Shown here one piece after another: positions 47,121 through 55,371 of a DNA stretch of 64,000 bases (its first letter is position 1; each line of letters begins with the position of its first letter). The stretch is taken from NCBI GenBank assembly GCA_910588695.1, contig CAJUOV010000001.1:152523-216522 (forward strand). Direction: 5' to 3'. Below the pieces are notes generated by a model, which saw nothing but the letters and a program-made list of their open reading frames with translations, did not search any database and was not told the origin of the DNA. The DNA comes from an uncultured Christensenellaceae bacterium. Lineage in GTDB: Bacteria > Bacillota > Clostridia > Christensenellales > Borkfalkiaceae. Made by a program: the position numbers and the translations under genes.

Positions 47121-49280
47121 ATGAAAGCAATATCCGCAAAACTTTCCGAAGAACTGAACGTCAAAGAGGAGTACGTTCAAAATATTATTTCCCTGCTTGA
47201 CGAGGGAAACACCGTTCCGTTTATCGCGCGCTACCGCAAAGAAATGCACGGCGCGATGGACGATCAGACGATCCGTAATCTCGCGGACCGCCTCGAATAT
47301 CTGCGCGGCCTGGAAGCGCGCAAGGCGGAAGTCAAAAAGTCGATCGAAAATCAGGGCAAGCTCACGGAGGAGCTCTCCCAAAAAATCGACGAGGCGAATA
47401 CGCTCGCCGAAGTCGAGGACTTGTACCGACCCTATAAACAGAAACGCCGCACGCGGGCGACCGTCGCAAAAGAAAAGGGTCTTGAACCGCTGGCAATACT
47501 TTTATTCGCGCAGGAGAAGGATTGCCCCGTTCCCGAGGAGGAGGCGAAAAAATACGTCGATGAGGAAAAGGGCGTTAAATCCGTCGAGGACGCGCTCGCG
47601 GGCGCGAGCGATATTATCGCGGAGATCGTCTCGGACGACGCGGAGATCAGAAAGGAACTCAAAACGCTGTGGCGCGAGAGGGGAGTCGTCGTCTCCCGCG
47701 CGGCGACGGAAGAGGATACCGTATACCGCAACTACTATGCGTTTTCGGCGCAGGTCAATAAAATTCAGGGGCATCAGGTGCTCGCGATCAACCGAGGCGA
47801 GCGGGAAGAAAAGATCAAGGCGGGCGTAGAGGTCAACCGCGACGCCGCGGTGGGCGTCGTCTCTTCGCATGCGGTCAAGTCGCCCGCATGCGCATCGTCG
47901 GCGTTCGTGAGAGGAGCGGCGGAAGACGCTTACGACCGTCTTATCGCACCGAGCATCGAGCGCGAGATCCGCGCGGAACTTACCGAAACGGCGAGCGAGG
48001 GGGCGATCGGACAGTTTGCGCTCAATTTAAGACCCCTTTTAATGCAGCCGCCCGTCAAAGGATTCGTGACGATGGGGCTCGACCCCGGTTACAGAATGGG
48101 CTGCAAGGTGGCGGTTGTGGACGGCACGGGCAAGGTGCTCGACACGACTGTCGTCTATCCGACCTACGGCGAAAAGCAAAAACAGGACTGCATCCGCACC
48201 CTCTCCGCGCTCATTGCAAAGGACAAGGTGCGTCACGTAGCGATCGGAAACGGCACCGCAAGCCGCGAAACGGAGCAGATGACATGCGAGTTGATCTCCA
48301 AAATGTCGGGTGAAAAAGTCTCGTATGCGATCGTGAACGAGGCGGGCGCGTCGGTATATTCCGCTTCTCCGCTGGCGGCGAAAGAATTTCCCGAATTCGA
48401 CGTGAATCTGCGTTCGGCGGTCTCCATTGCGCGGCGGCTTCAAGACCCGCTCGCCGAACTTGTCAAGATCGATCCCAAGAGTATCGGCGTGGGACAGTAC
48501 CAGCACGATATGCCCGAAAAGCGTTTGTCGCAGGCGCTCGACGGCGTAGTGGAAGATTGCGTGAACGCGGTGGGCGTCGATCTCAATACGGCGTCTGCGC
48601 CCCTTCTTTCGCGCGTGTCGGGGCTGAATGCGGGCACGGCGGAAAATATCGTCAGATACAGGGAAGAGAACGGGGCGTTCACTTCGCGCAAGCAGATTCT
48701 CAAAGTGCCCAAGCTGGGCGCGAAAGCCTTTGAACAGTGCGCGGGATTCTTGCGCGTGCCCGAGAGTCGCGAAATTCTCGACAACACCTCCGTACACCCC
48801 GAATCCTACGAGGCGGCGAAAAAACTGATCGAACTGACGGGCTATACCATGGAAGATGTGAAAAAGGGAAATCTCGGACATCTCATGGAACGGCTCAACA
48901 AATACGGCGAAGAAAAAGCCGCGGGGGAGTGCGGAATCGGACTCATGACCCTCTTCGACATCTGCAAGGAACTTAAAAAACCGGGGCGCGATCCCAGAGA
49001 CGAGCTTCCCGCTCCCGTTCTCAGAACGGACGTGCTCGAAATCAAAGACCTGATAGCGGGTATGGAACTCAAAGGCACCGTGCGGAACGTAATCGACTTC
49101 GGCGCGTTCGTAGACATCGGCGTGCATCAAGACGGGCTCGTACATATCTCGCAGATTTGCGACAAGTTCATCCGCCACCCTTCCGAAGTGCTTTCGGTGG
49201 GCGACGTGGTAACGGTGTGGGTCAAGGAAGTGGACGAAAAGAAAAAGCGTATTTCGCTCACTATGAAAAAACCCAAGTAA
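47121..49280 (+). CDS. tex: Tex-family transcription accessory RNA-binding protein
   Basis: 719 residues, the usual length. Domains in order: N-terminal helical region with GNTVPFIARYRKE (about 31-43), YqgF/RNase H-like domain (GLDPGYRMGCKVAV near 323-336), helix-hairpin-helix (LNTASAPLLSRVSGL, VPKLGAKAFEQCAGFLR), and a C-terminal S1 domain (IAGMELKGTVRNVIDFGAFVDIGVHQDG). Tex binds nucleic acids and the transcription machinery; its exact task is not settled. The gene stands alone. Confidence 0.96.
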   Translation: MKAISAKLSEELNVKEEYVQNIISLLDEGNTVPFIARYRKEMHGAMDDQTIRNLADRLEYLRGLEARKAEVKKSIENQGKLTEELSQKIDEANTLAEVEDLYRPYKQKRRTRATVAKEKGLEPLAILLFAQEKDCPVPEEEAKKYVDEEKGVKSVEDALAGASDIIAEIVSDDAEIRKELKTLWRERGVVVSRAATEEDTVYRNYYAFSAQVNKIQGHQVLAINRGEREEKIKAGVEVNRDAAVGVVSSHAVKSPACASSAFVRGAAEDAYDRLIAPSIEREIRAELTETASEGAIGQFALNLRPLLMQPPVKGFVTMGLDPGYRMGCKVAVVDGTGKVLDTTVVYPTYGEKQKQDCIRTLSALIAKDKVRHVAIGNGTASRETEQMTCELISKMSGEKVSYAIVNEAGASVYSASPLAAKEFPEFDVNLRSAVSIARRLQDPLAELVKIDPKSIGVGQYQHDMPEKRLSQALDGVVEDCVNAVGVDLNTASAPLLSRVSGLNAGTAENIVRYREENGAFTSRKQILKVPKLGAKAFEQCAGFLRVPESREILDNTSVHPESYEAAKKLIELTGYTMEDVKKGNLGHLMERLNKYGEEKAAGECGIGLMTLFDICKELKKPGRDPRDELPAPVLRTDVLEIKDLIAGMELKGTVRNVIDFGAFVDIGVHQDGLVHISQICDKFIRHPSEVLSVGDVVTVWVKEVDEKKKRISLTMKKPK

Positions 49281-49313
49281 GTTCACCGTTGACGGCTACG
49301 AAACATAAAAGAG

Positions 49314-49342
49314 TTGACAAATGTGCGCGTGCGTGTTAAAAT
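49314..49342 (+). promoter_or_regulatory. promoter of ktrB-ktrA with leaderless geometry
   Basis: TTGACA (49314-49319), 17-bp spacer, TAAAAT (49337-49342). The ATG at 49352 is nine bases after the -10 box, so about three untranslated bases are predicted. Confidence 0.82.
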
Positions 49343-49351
49343 CATTCGGTA

Positions 49352-50713
49352 ATGGACGCGCCGAAAAAAAAGTTGCGAATCAAAAAGAAGCTGAGCGTAT
49401 GGAGATATCTTGCGCTCGGCTACTTTATTATCATTGCGGCGGGCAGCGTTCTTCTCATTCTGCCGTTTGCGACAAAGAGCGGACAGACAACGAACTATCT
49501 GAACGCGCTCTTTACCTCGGTTTCTGCGACCTGCGTCACGGGGCTTGTGCCCTACGATACGGGTCTGCATTGGAGCGGTTTCGGGCAGGCGGTCATTCTC
49601 GCGCTCATCCAGCTCGGCGGGTTGGGTTTTACGACCTTTGTCTCCGTTCTTTTGATGATGCGGGGAAAGGGACTCGGTATTTACGAGCGGAAGATCGCAA
49701 TGCAGACATACGGCGAGAATTTCGGCGGGGCGGGCAGACTCATTAAAAGGATCGTGCTCGGTTCCCTTTCGGCGGAACTCGTTGGCGCGTGTCTTTTATG
49801 TATCCGTTTCGTGCCCGATTTCGGCGGGCTCGGCGTGTGGTATGCGGTGTTCCACTCCGTTTCCGCATTCTGCAACGCGGGATTCGATCTCATGGGCGGC
49901 GCGTTCGGGCAGGAGTTTGTCTCGCTGTCGAACTATGCGGGCGATCCCGTCATCTGTATTGTGATTCCCGTTCTCATTATTCTCGGAGGACTCGGTTTCT
50001 GCGTCTGGGGGGACGTGATCGACTGTAAATTTAATTTCAAAAAGTTCCGTCTGTTTACCAAAGTCGTGCTTATCTCATCGCTGGTTCTGATTTTCGGAGG
50101 AACTGCGTTATACCTCTTATTCGAACGGAACAATCCCGAATATGCGGCGTTTCATTTCGGACAGAAATTGCTTTGCTCTTTTTTCCATTCCGCAACGGCG
50201 CGGACGGCGGGCTTTTCCGTTACCGATCCCTCTTCGTTTTCGGAGAGCGGGTATCTTCTGACTTTGGTTTTAATGTTTATCGGCGGAAGTTCCGGTTCGA
50301 CGGCGGGCGGGATCAAGATGAGTACGTTCGCGGTCATTCTCATGGGTATGTTCGCCGCGTTCGGCGGAAAGAGAGACGTGAATATCGGGAACAGGCGGCT
50401 CGACTCCGCATTGGTAGGACAAGCGCTTGCGATATTCTTTTCTTATCTGTCGCTTGTGATTTTGTCGACGCTCGTGATATGCGCCGCGGAGAGCGCGGGT
50501 TTTCAGGAGACGCTGTATGAATCGGTCTCGGCGCTCGGTACAGTCGGATTGAGCATGTCTTTGACGCCGCAACTTCACTGGTTTTCGAAAATTATATTGA
50601 TGTTGCTGATGTATACGGGCAGAGTCGGCGTTTTAACGCTTGCCGCCGCGCTTGCAAGCAGAAAGAGCCGCGTTTCCGTAAGAAAACCGGAAGAGTCGCT
50701 GTTTATAGGATAA
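49352..50713 (+). CDS. potassium uptake channel subunit, TrkH/KtrB family
   Basis: 453 residues, eight transmembrane helices arranged as four M1-P-M2 units. The four selectivity-filter segments are visible: SATCVTGL, FCNAGFDL, TARTAGFSV and LGTVGLSM, each with the conserved glycine. It imports potassium (possibly with sodium) when gated by the KtrA-type ring encoded next. Start: see promoter, no Shine-Dalgarno possible in the short leader; a downstream start would cut the first helix. Confidence 0.93.
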   Translation: MDAPKKKLRIKKKLSVWRYLALGYFIIIAAGSVLLILPFATKSGQTTNYLNALFTSVSATCVTGLVPYDTGLHWSGFGQAVILALIQLGGLGFTTFVSVLLMMRGKGLGIYERKIAMQTYGENFGGAGRLIKRIVLGSLSAELVGACLLCIRFVPDFGGLGVWYAVFHSVSAFCNAGFDLMGGAFGQEFVSLSNYAGDPVICIVIPVLIILGGLGFCVWGDVIDCKFNFKKFRLFTKVVLISSLVLIFGGTALYLLFERNNPEYAAFHFGQKLLCSFFHSATARTAGFSVTDPSSFSESGYLLTLVLMFIGGSSGSTAGGIKMSTFAVILMGMFAAFGGKRDVNIGNRRLDSALVGQALAIFFSYLSLVILSTLVICAAESAGFQETLYESVSALGTVGLSMSLTPQLHWFSKIILMLLMYTGRVGVLTLAAALASRKSRVSVRKPEESLFIG

Positions 50714-50737
50714 CCGCAAGGGAGAGGTGAAAGAATT

Positions 50738-51397
50738 ATGAAATCGGTATTGTTGATCGGAATGGGAAAGTTCGGCTGTATTCTGGGAGAGAAACTGATC
50801 GGAATGGGAGACGAGGTTGTCGCCGTCGATAAAAACGAGGAGATCATCGATACGGTCGCGCCCTTATATACGGACGCCCGCATTATGAATTGCATGGTAC
50901 TCGATCATCTTAAAACGCTCGACGTTTCTGCGTTCGACGTATGCGTCGTATCCATCGCCGAAGATTTTCAGGCGTCTCTCGAAATTACTTCCAATCTGAA
51001 AGATCTCGGCGCAAAGCGCGTCGTCGCACGCGCGTCGACCGAAATACAACGCAAATTTCTGGTCAGGGCGGGAGCGGACGAAGTCGTGTATCCCGATCAG
51101 GATGTGGCGGAAAAGCTCGCGATCCGTATGAATTCGGAAAATGTGATCAACTATATCGATCTTGATGCGGAGTATTCCATATTCGAAATCGAGTTGCCGC
51201 CCAAGTGGCTGAAACGCAGACTTGCGGACATCAATCCGCGTGCAAAGTACGGTATGAACCTTTTGATGGTCAAACGCGGGGAAGAGGTGATCGCGAATCT
51301 CGACGGCGAATTCGTATTCGAAGCGGAAGATCAGCCGGTTGTGTTCGGGAACGCCGAGAAAATTCTTGCATTCGCCAACAAAAAAGGAAAAAAATAA
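50738..51397 (+). CDS. potassium uptake regulator, TrkA/KtrA family
   Basis: 219 residues with an N-terminal RCK domain (GMGKFGCILGEKLIGMG Rossmann loop near 7-23, then AVDKNEE) that binds nucleotides, and a C-terminal TrkA-C domain. It forms the cytoplasmic ring that gates KtrB in response to ATP/ADP and often c-di-AMP. AGGGAGAGG-type site upstream; 24 bases after the channel gene. Confidence 0.94.
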   Translation: MKSVLLIGMGKFGCILGEKLIGMGDEVVAVDKNEEIIDTVAPLYTDARIMNCMVLDHLKTLDVSAFDVCVVSIAEDFQASLEITSNLKDLGAKRVVARASTEIQRKFLVRAGADEVVYPDQDVAEKLAIRMNSENVINYIDLDAEYSIFEIELPPKWLKRRLADINPRAKYGMNLLMVKRGEEVIANLDGEFVFEAEDQPVVFGNAEKILAFANKKGKK

Positions 51398-51440
51398 TCA
51401 AAAAGCGGGTTCGGTTTCATACCGAACCCGCTTTTTGATT
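51396..51440. terminator. bidirectional terminator after ktrA
   Basis: A 20-bp stem (AATCAAAAAGCGGGTTCGGT with its complement) around TTCAT. It lies between the convergent ktrA and DUF1508 genes and works in both directions. Confidence 0.9.
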
Positions 51441-51444
51441 GACT

Positions 51445-52398
51445 TTAATCCGTAATAATTTCCAACGGACCGTTGAGCGCATAGTGCCTTGTCGATTCAA
51501 GCGCGTTTTCGCAGCTCGATTTGCTCGTATAATTGGAACTGACGGCAAGCAACATGCCGTTGGCGTTGAGAAGTCTGTAAACGAAATGTCCGTTTTTGGT
51601 TGCAATGATCTTGCAGTTATTGTCGGAAAAACTCTTTTTATAGGTTTCGATCCCTTTCTTCGCGGTGGAGAGAGAGGAGTATTCTTTGCTGCTTTCCAAC
51701 ATGATTCCGCCGTTTGCGGCGTATAGCTTGAACAAAAATTTCCCTTCTTCCGTCTTGCGGATAATCCATTTTCCGTCGTGGAAACCGACCGATTTATCGT
51801 CCTGTTCCTTTTTTTGTTCCGATTTTTCTTCCGATTTGGCTTCTGACTTAACGGCGGTCTCTTTTTTGACTTCTGGCTCCGCCGTCTTCTTTTTCTCTTC
51901 GGCGGGTTTTGCGGGGGTTGCTTTTTTTGTTTCCGACTTCTTCTTTTCGGCAGGTTTTTTAGCGGGAGCCGCCTTTTTTGTTGCGGGTTTCGCTTCCTCG
52001 CTTTTTTCTTCCGCAGGTTCTTCCGGCTTTGTTTCCGCATTCGTTTCGGGCTGAGGCTCTTCCTGCGCGGTTTCGGCGGGCGTATTCTCTTCTTCCGTCA
52101 GTTCCTTCGGGGTTTCTTCCGTTCGGAGTTCGGCGGCAGGCTCTAGCGCGGGCTCTTCGTTTGACCCGTTTTCTTCCGCAGGCTCTTGGGCGACGGGCTC
52201 CGATTTCGCCGTTTCTTCTTTTTCTGCGGTCTCTTCCGCCGATTCCTGTGTCTGATTATTCTTTTTTGCTTTTACCTGTAAATAGATCATGATACCCGAA
52301 AGCGCGGCAATCAGCGCGAGGATGATCGCAAGCACAACGGTAAGTACGATATTTTCTTTCAGATATTCCGCAACGCTTGTATTCAATAAATTCAACAT
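51445..52398 (-). CDS. membrane-anchored protein with two DUF1508 repeats and a long low-complexity linker
   Basis: 317 residues. A transmembrane segment at about 17-41, a roughly 150-residue linker of Glu/Lys/Ala/Pro (about 48-205), and two C-terminal DUF1508/UPF0339 units of about 50 residues: KWIIRKTEEGKFLFKLYAANG and a second FVYRLLNANGMLLAVSSNYTS. The direction of the anchor (inside or outside) is unclear. DUF1508 proteins such as YegP are small and soluble; tethering through a disordered linker is unusual. GGAGGTG precedes the ATG. It shares a divergent promoter region with the first FAD enzyme. Confidence 0.85.
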   Translation of the reverse strand: MLNLLNTSVAEYLKENIVLTVVLAIILALIAALSGIMIYLQVKAKKNNQTQESAEETAEKEETAKSEPVAQEPAEENGSNEEPALEPAAELRTEETPKELTEEENTPAETAQEEPQPETNAETKPEEPAEEKSEEAKPATKKAAPAKKPAEKKKSETKKATPAKPAEEKKKTAEPEVKKETAVKSEAKSEEKSEQKKEQDDKSVGFHDGKWIIRKTEEGKFLFKLYAANGGIMLESSKEYSSLSTAKKGIETYKKSFSDNNCKIIATKNGHFVYRLLNANGMLLAVSSNYTSKSSCENALESTRHYALNGPLEIITD

Positions 52399-52421
52399 GA
52401 AACACCTCCGATGCTTTTGGT

Positions 52422-52450
52422 ATTATAGCATAAATATGCAACGCTGTCAA
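52422..52450 (-). promoter_or_regulatory. promoter of the DUF1508 gene
   Basis: Minus strand TTGACA (52445-52450), 17-bp spacer, TATAAT (52422-52427). Its -35 box lies four bases from that of the oppositely facing promoter. Confidence 0.85.
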
Positions 52451-52454
52451 TTCA

Positions 52455-52483
52455 TTGACAAATGAAATCATCCGATGTATGAT
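52455..52483 (+). promoter_or_regulatory. promoter of the first FAD enzyme, leaderless geometry
   Basis: TTGACA (52455-52460), 17-bp spacer, TATGAT (52478-52483). The ATG at 52490 is six bases after the -10 box. The two -35 boxes form TGTCAATTCATTGACA, a palindrome. Confidence 0.82.
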
Positions 52484-52489
52484 AAATAC

Positions 52490-53617
52490 ATGAAAAATAT
52501 CGCGGTGATCGGCGGCGGCGCGTCGGGAATGGCGTGCGCAGTCATGCTGGCAAGAAAGGGAATTCGCGTAACCATTCTCGAACGGGGAGAGCGTCTCGGA
52601 AGAAAGCTCGCCGCCACGGGAAACGGACAGGGAAACGTGACGAATACCGAAATGGACGCTTCACACTTTTTTTCGGATGATCGAAATAAGGTGGGGCGGC
52701 TTTTGTCGCGTTTCGGTACAGACGATACGGTGCAATTTTTAGAGAGCATGGGCGGAATTTTTCTGCCCGACAGCCGCGGCAGAGTATATCCCGCGGGGCG
52801 GCAGGCTTCCGCAATCGTCGATCTCTTCCGTTTCGAGCTCGAACGGCTCGGCGTAAGCATATGTCTCTCCGCACAGGTGAACGAACTCGCACGCGAGGGG
52901 GATTTTCGGCTCAAATGGGAGGGCGGACAGATGCGTGCGGACGCAGTCGTGCTTGCGGCGGGCGGAAAAGCGTCGCCGAAATTCGGTACGGACGGCTCGG
53001 CGTATGCGCTTGCAGAACGGTTCGGGCATAGAGTGACCCGTCTCGAACCGTCGCTCGTGCGTTTAAGGTGCGATCGCGAGATCGCAAAAAAATTGCGCGG
53101 AATCCGCGTAGATTGCGCGCTGACTCTTATCAGAGGGAAAAAAGCGGTCTTTGAAACGAGAGGAGACGTGCTTTTTACGGAAAACGGAATTTCGGGCGAC
53201 GCGGTATTCCGTGCGTCCGCTTACGCAGAAGCGGGAGACAGGCTCTCTCTCGATTTTCTTTCCGACGTTTCAAGAGAGAGAACGGAAGAAGTCGTTCTGA
53301 AAAAAGGTCTTTACTGCGTCGTCAACAACGGACTTGCGCGTGTGATCGAAAGCAGAATCAAGAGCGAGGGCGGAAGCTCGGTAAAATATATCAAAGAATT
53401 TCCGCTGAAAGTGGAGGGAAAAGAGGACTTCCGAGAGGCGCAGGTTACAAAAGGCGGAATTCCTTTGAGGGAGACGGACGAAAATCTTATGAGCATTTTT
53501 TGCGAAAACCTGTATTTTACGGGCGAAATCCTCAATACGGACGGCGAATGCGGTGGATACAATCTGCAATGGGCGTTTACGTCGGCCTATTGCGCGGCGG
53601 AGGGAATATGTTCCTGA
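52490..53617 (+). CDS. NAD(P)/FAD-dependent oxidoreductase, HI0933/BaiN-like
   Basis: 375 residues from ATG at 52490. The dinucleotide motif VIGGGASGMACAVMLARKG begins at residue 5, so this start, not the ATG five codons upstream that lies in the promoter, is right. The FAD-binding TGNGQGNVTN segment and the late TGEILNTDGECGGYNLQWAF match HI0933-like flavoproteins. BaiN, a gut bile-acid-related enzyme, is in this family but the substrate here is unknown. Its end overlaps the next FAD gene by ten bases. Confidence 0.88.
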   Translation: MKNIAVIGGGASGMACAVMLARKGIRVTILERGERLGRKLAATGNGQGNVTNTEMDASHFFSDDRNKVGRLLSRFGTDDTVQFLESMGGIFLPDSRGRVYPAGRQASAIVDLFRFELERLGVSICLSAQVNELAREGDFRLKWEGGQMRADAVVLAAGGKASPKFGTDGSAYALAERFGHRVTRLEPSLVRLRCDREIAKKLRGIRVDCALTLIRGKKAVFETRGDVLFTENGISGDAVFRASAYAEAGDRLSLDFLSDVSRERTEEVVLKKGLYCVVNNGLARVIESRIKSEGGSSVKYIKEFPLKVEGKEDFREAQVTKGGIPLRETDENLMSIFCENLYFTGEILNTDGECGGYNLQWAFTSAYCAAEGICS

Positions 53618-55125
53618 CGCTCACGGGCTTGAAACTCAGACCGTCGCAGTCGGAGAAACAGCTTGTCGCCCTCTGTGAAAAAAAGCTGCGCGCGCCCTGC
53701 CGCTATTTCAAAATACTCAAAAAATCTCTCGATGCGCGCGACAAGAGCGGGATTCATTGGGTTTATTCGGTGGAATGTTCGGACAAGCCCCGTATCGCTT
53801 CTCCGCGCGTTTTTGAAAAGGTCAAACGGGAACCGCGCGTCTATGTGATCGGGGCGGGTCCCTGCGGACTTTTCTGCGCGCTCAGACTGCTGGAACACGG
53901 GATCAAGCCGATTCTTATCGAACGCGGCAAGCCCGTCGGGGAACGGATCAAAGACGTTGAAAATTTTCGCGCGACGGGAAAACTCGATGCGGAGAGCAAC
54001 GTACAGTTCGGAGAAGGCGGCGCGGGTACTTTTTCTGACGGTAAACTTTTTACGCAGACGAACAGTCCGCTGAACCGCGAAGTGCTCGATACTTTCGTGC
54101 GCTTCGGAGCGCCCGAAGAAGTCGGGTATCTGGGCAAGCCGCATGTCGGGAGCGACAATCTCCGAAAAGTCGTGATCAATCTGCGCAATCACATTTTGAG
54201 CGAAGGGGGACAGATCCGCTTTTCTTCGCGTTTTACGGGAGCTGCGTTCCGCGACGGAAAACTCGTCGCCGTCGAGATCGACGGAATAAAAGAGGATGCG
54301 GACGAGCTTGTGCTTGCGATCGGGCACAGTGCGCGCGACACTTTCGAAATGCTATTCGGGAACGGATTCCTGATCGAACAAAAGGAGTTTGCGGCGGGAG
54401 TAAGGATTGAACATCTGCAATCGAAAATCTCCAAAGCGCAGTACGGCTCGGGCTATATGGCGCTGCCTGCGGCGGACTATAAACTCGTTTCGCATGCGGG
54501 CGAGCGCGCGGCGTTCACGTTCTGCATGTGTCCGGGGGGCGAGGTCATTCCTTCCGCTTCCGAAGAGGGCGGCGTAGTCACGAACGGCATGAGCTATTTT
54601 TCCAGAGAGGGCAGAAACGCAAATTCCGCCCTTGTCGTGCAGATCAAAAAAGAGGACTTCGGGAGCGGACACCCCCTTGCGGGCGTCGCATTTCAGCGCA
54701 AGATCGAGCGTGCTGCGTTTCTTGCGGCGGGATCGTGCATGAAGGCGCCCGTTCAACTCGTCGGCGATTTCCTCGCGGATAAAGAGAGCTATTATTTCGG
54801 AGAGGTGCAGCCGACTTATGCGGCGGGCGTTTCGTTTGCGCCTATGCGCGCGCTGTTGCCGTCCGTAGTGATTGATTCCATGAAAGCGGCTTTGGTTGAC
54901 ATGAATTACCGTCTTTCGGGGTTTGCATGTTATGACGCGGTGCTTACGGGCGTGGAGACGCGCACGAGTTCCCCCGTCCGGATCGTAAGAAGCGAAACGT
55001 TTGAAGCGGCGGGATTGAGGGGAGTATATCCCGCGGGCGAGGGCGCGGGTTATGCGGGCGGGATCACTTCTTCCGCCGCGGACGGACTGAGGGTCGCGGA
55101 AGCGATCGCCGGAAAGTATTTTTAA
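53608..55125 (+). CDS. NAD(P)/FAD-dependent oxidoreductase
   Basis: 505 residues from ATG at 53608, which has GGAGGG upstream; earlier in-frame codons lie inside the previous gene. Residues 1-75 form an N-terminal domain before the dinucleotide motif VIGAGPCGLFCALRLLEHG (about 78-96). GEGGAGTFSDGKL is a second conserved block, and AGEGAGYAGGITSSAADG near the end completes FAD binding. It resembles the uncharacterised family often called FAD-dependent dehydrogenase in Clostridia. The pairing with the other flavoprotein by overlap suggests they act in one pathway, not yet defined. Confidence 0.85.
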   Translation: MFLTLTGLKLRPSQSEKQLVALCEKKLRAPCRYFKILKKSLDARDKSGIHWVYSVECSDKPRIASPRVFEKVKREPRVYVIGAGPCGLFCALRLLEHGIKPILIERGKPVGERIKDVENFRATGKLDAESNVQFGEGGAGTFSDGKLFTQTNSPLNREVLDTFVRFGAPEEVGYLGKPHVGSDNLRKVVINLRNHILSEGGQIRFSSRFTGAAFRDGKLVAVEIDGIKEDADELVLAIGHSARDTFEMLFGNGFLIEQKEFAAGVRIEHLQSKISKAQYGSGYMALPAADYKLVSHAGERAAFTFCMCPGGEVIPSASEEGGVVTNGMSYFSREGRNANSALVVQIKKEDFGSGHPLAGVAFQRKIERAAFLAAGSCMKAPVQLVGDFLADKESYYFGEVQPTYAAGVSFAPMRALLPSVVIDSMKAALVDMNYRLSGFACYDAVLTGVETRTSSPVRIVRSETFEAAGLRGVYPAGEGAGYAGGITSSAADGLRVAEAIAGKYF

Positions 55126-55247
55126 TATATCTTTAATGATTTCTTCACAAAACGAACACTTTCGCGGTTTATGATTAAATCAATCAAAGAAAAGTATTTT
55201 CCAAGCATAAGATAAAACGATTATTCTCCTATTTTTCATATTCTCTC

Positions 55248-55289
55248 AAACGGAACGTTTCAGACTTCGGTCTGGAACGTTCCGTTTTT
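55248..55289 (+). terminator. terminator after the FAD pair, with TTCG loop
   Basis: AAACGGAACGTTTCAGAC pairs with GTCTGGAACGTTCCGTTT around TTCG, followed by T-run. Confidence 0.9.
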
Positions 55290-55311
55290 CGGAAAATTTT
55301 GAAAAACACTC

Positions 55312-55340
55312 TTGTCAATCGGACGAATGTGTGGTAAAAT
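55312..55340 (+). promoter_or_regulatory. promoter of the GH43 gene
   Basis: TTGTCA (55312-55317), 17-bp spacer, TAAAAT (55335-55340). AGGGGGG lies before the ATG at 55372. Confidence 0.72.
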
Positions 55341-55371
55341 ACGGATATAAATTTCAATACAGGGGGGATTT

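Noticed and set aside
53500..53607. Extended N-terminus of the second FAD enzyme
   Set aside because: It lies within the upstream FAD gene and has no ribosome binding site; ATG at 53608 does.
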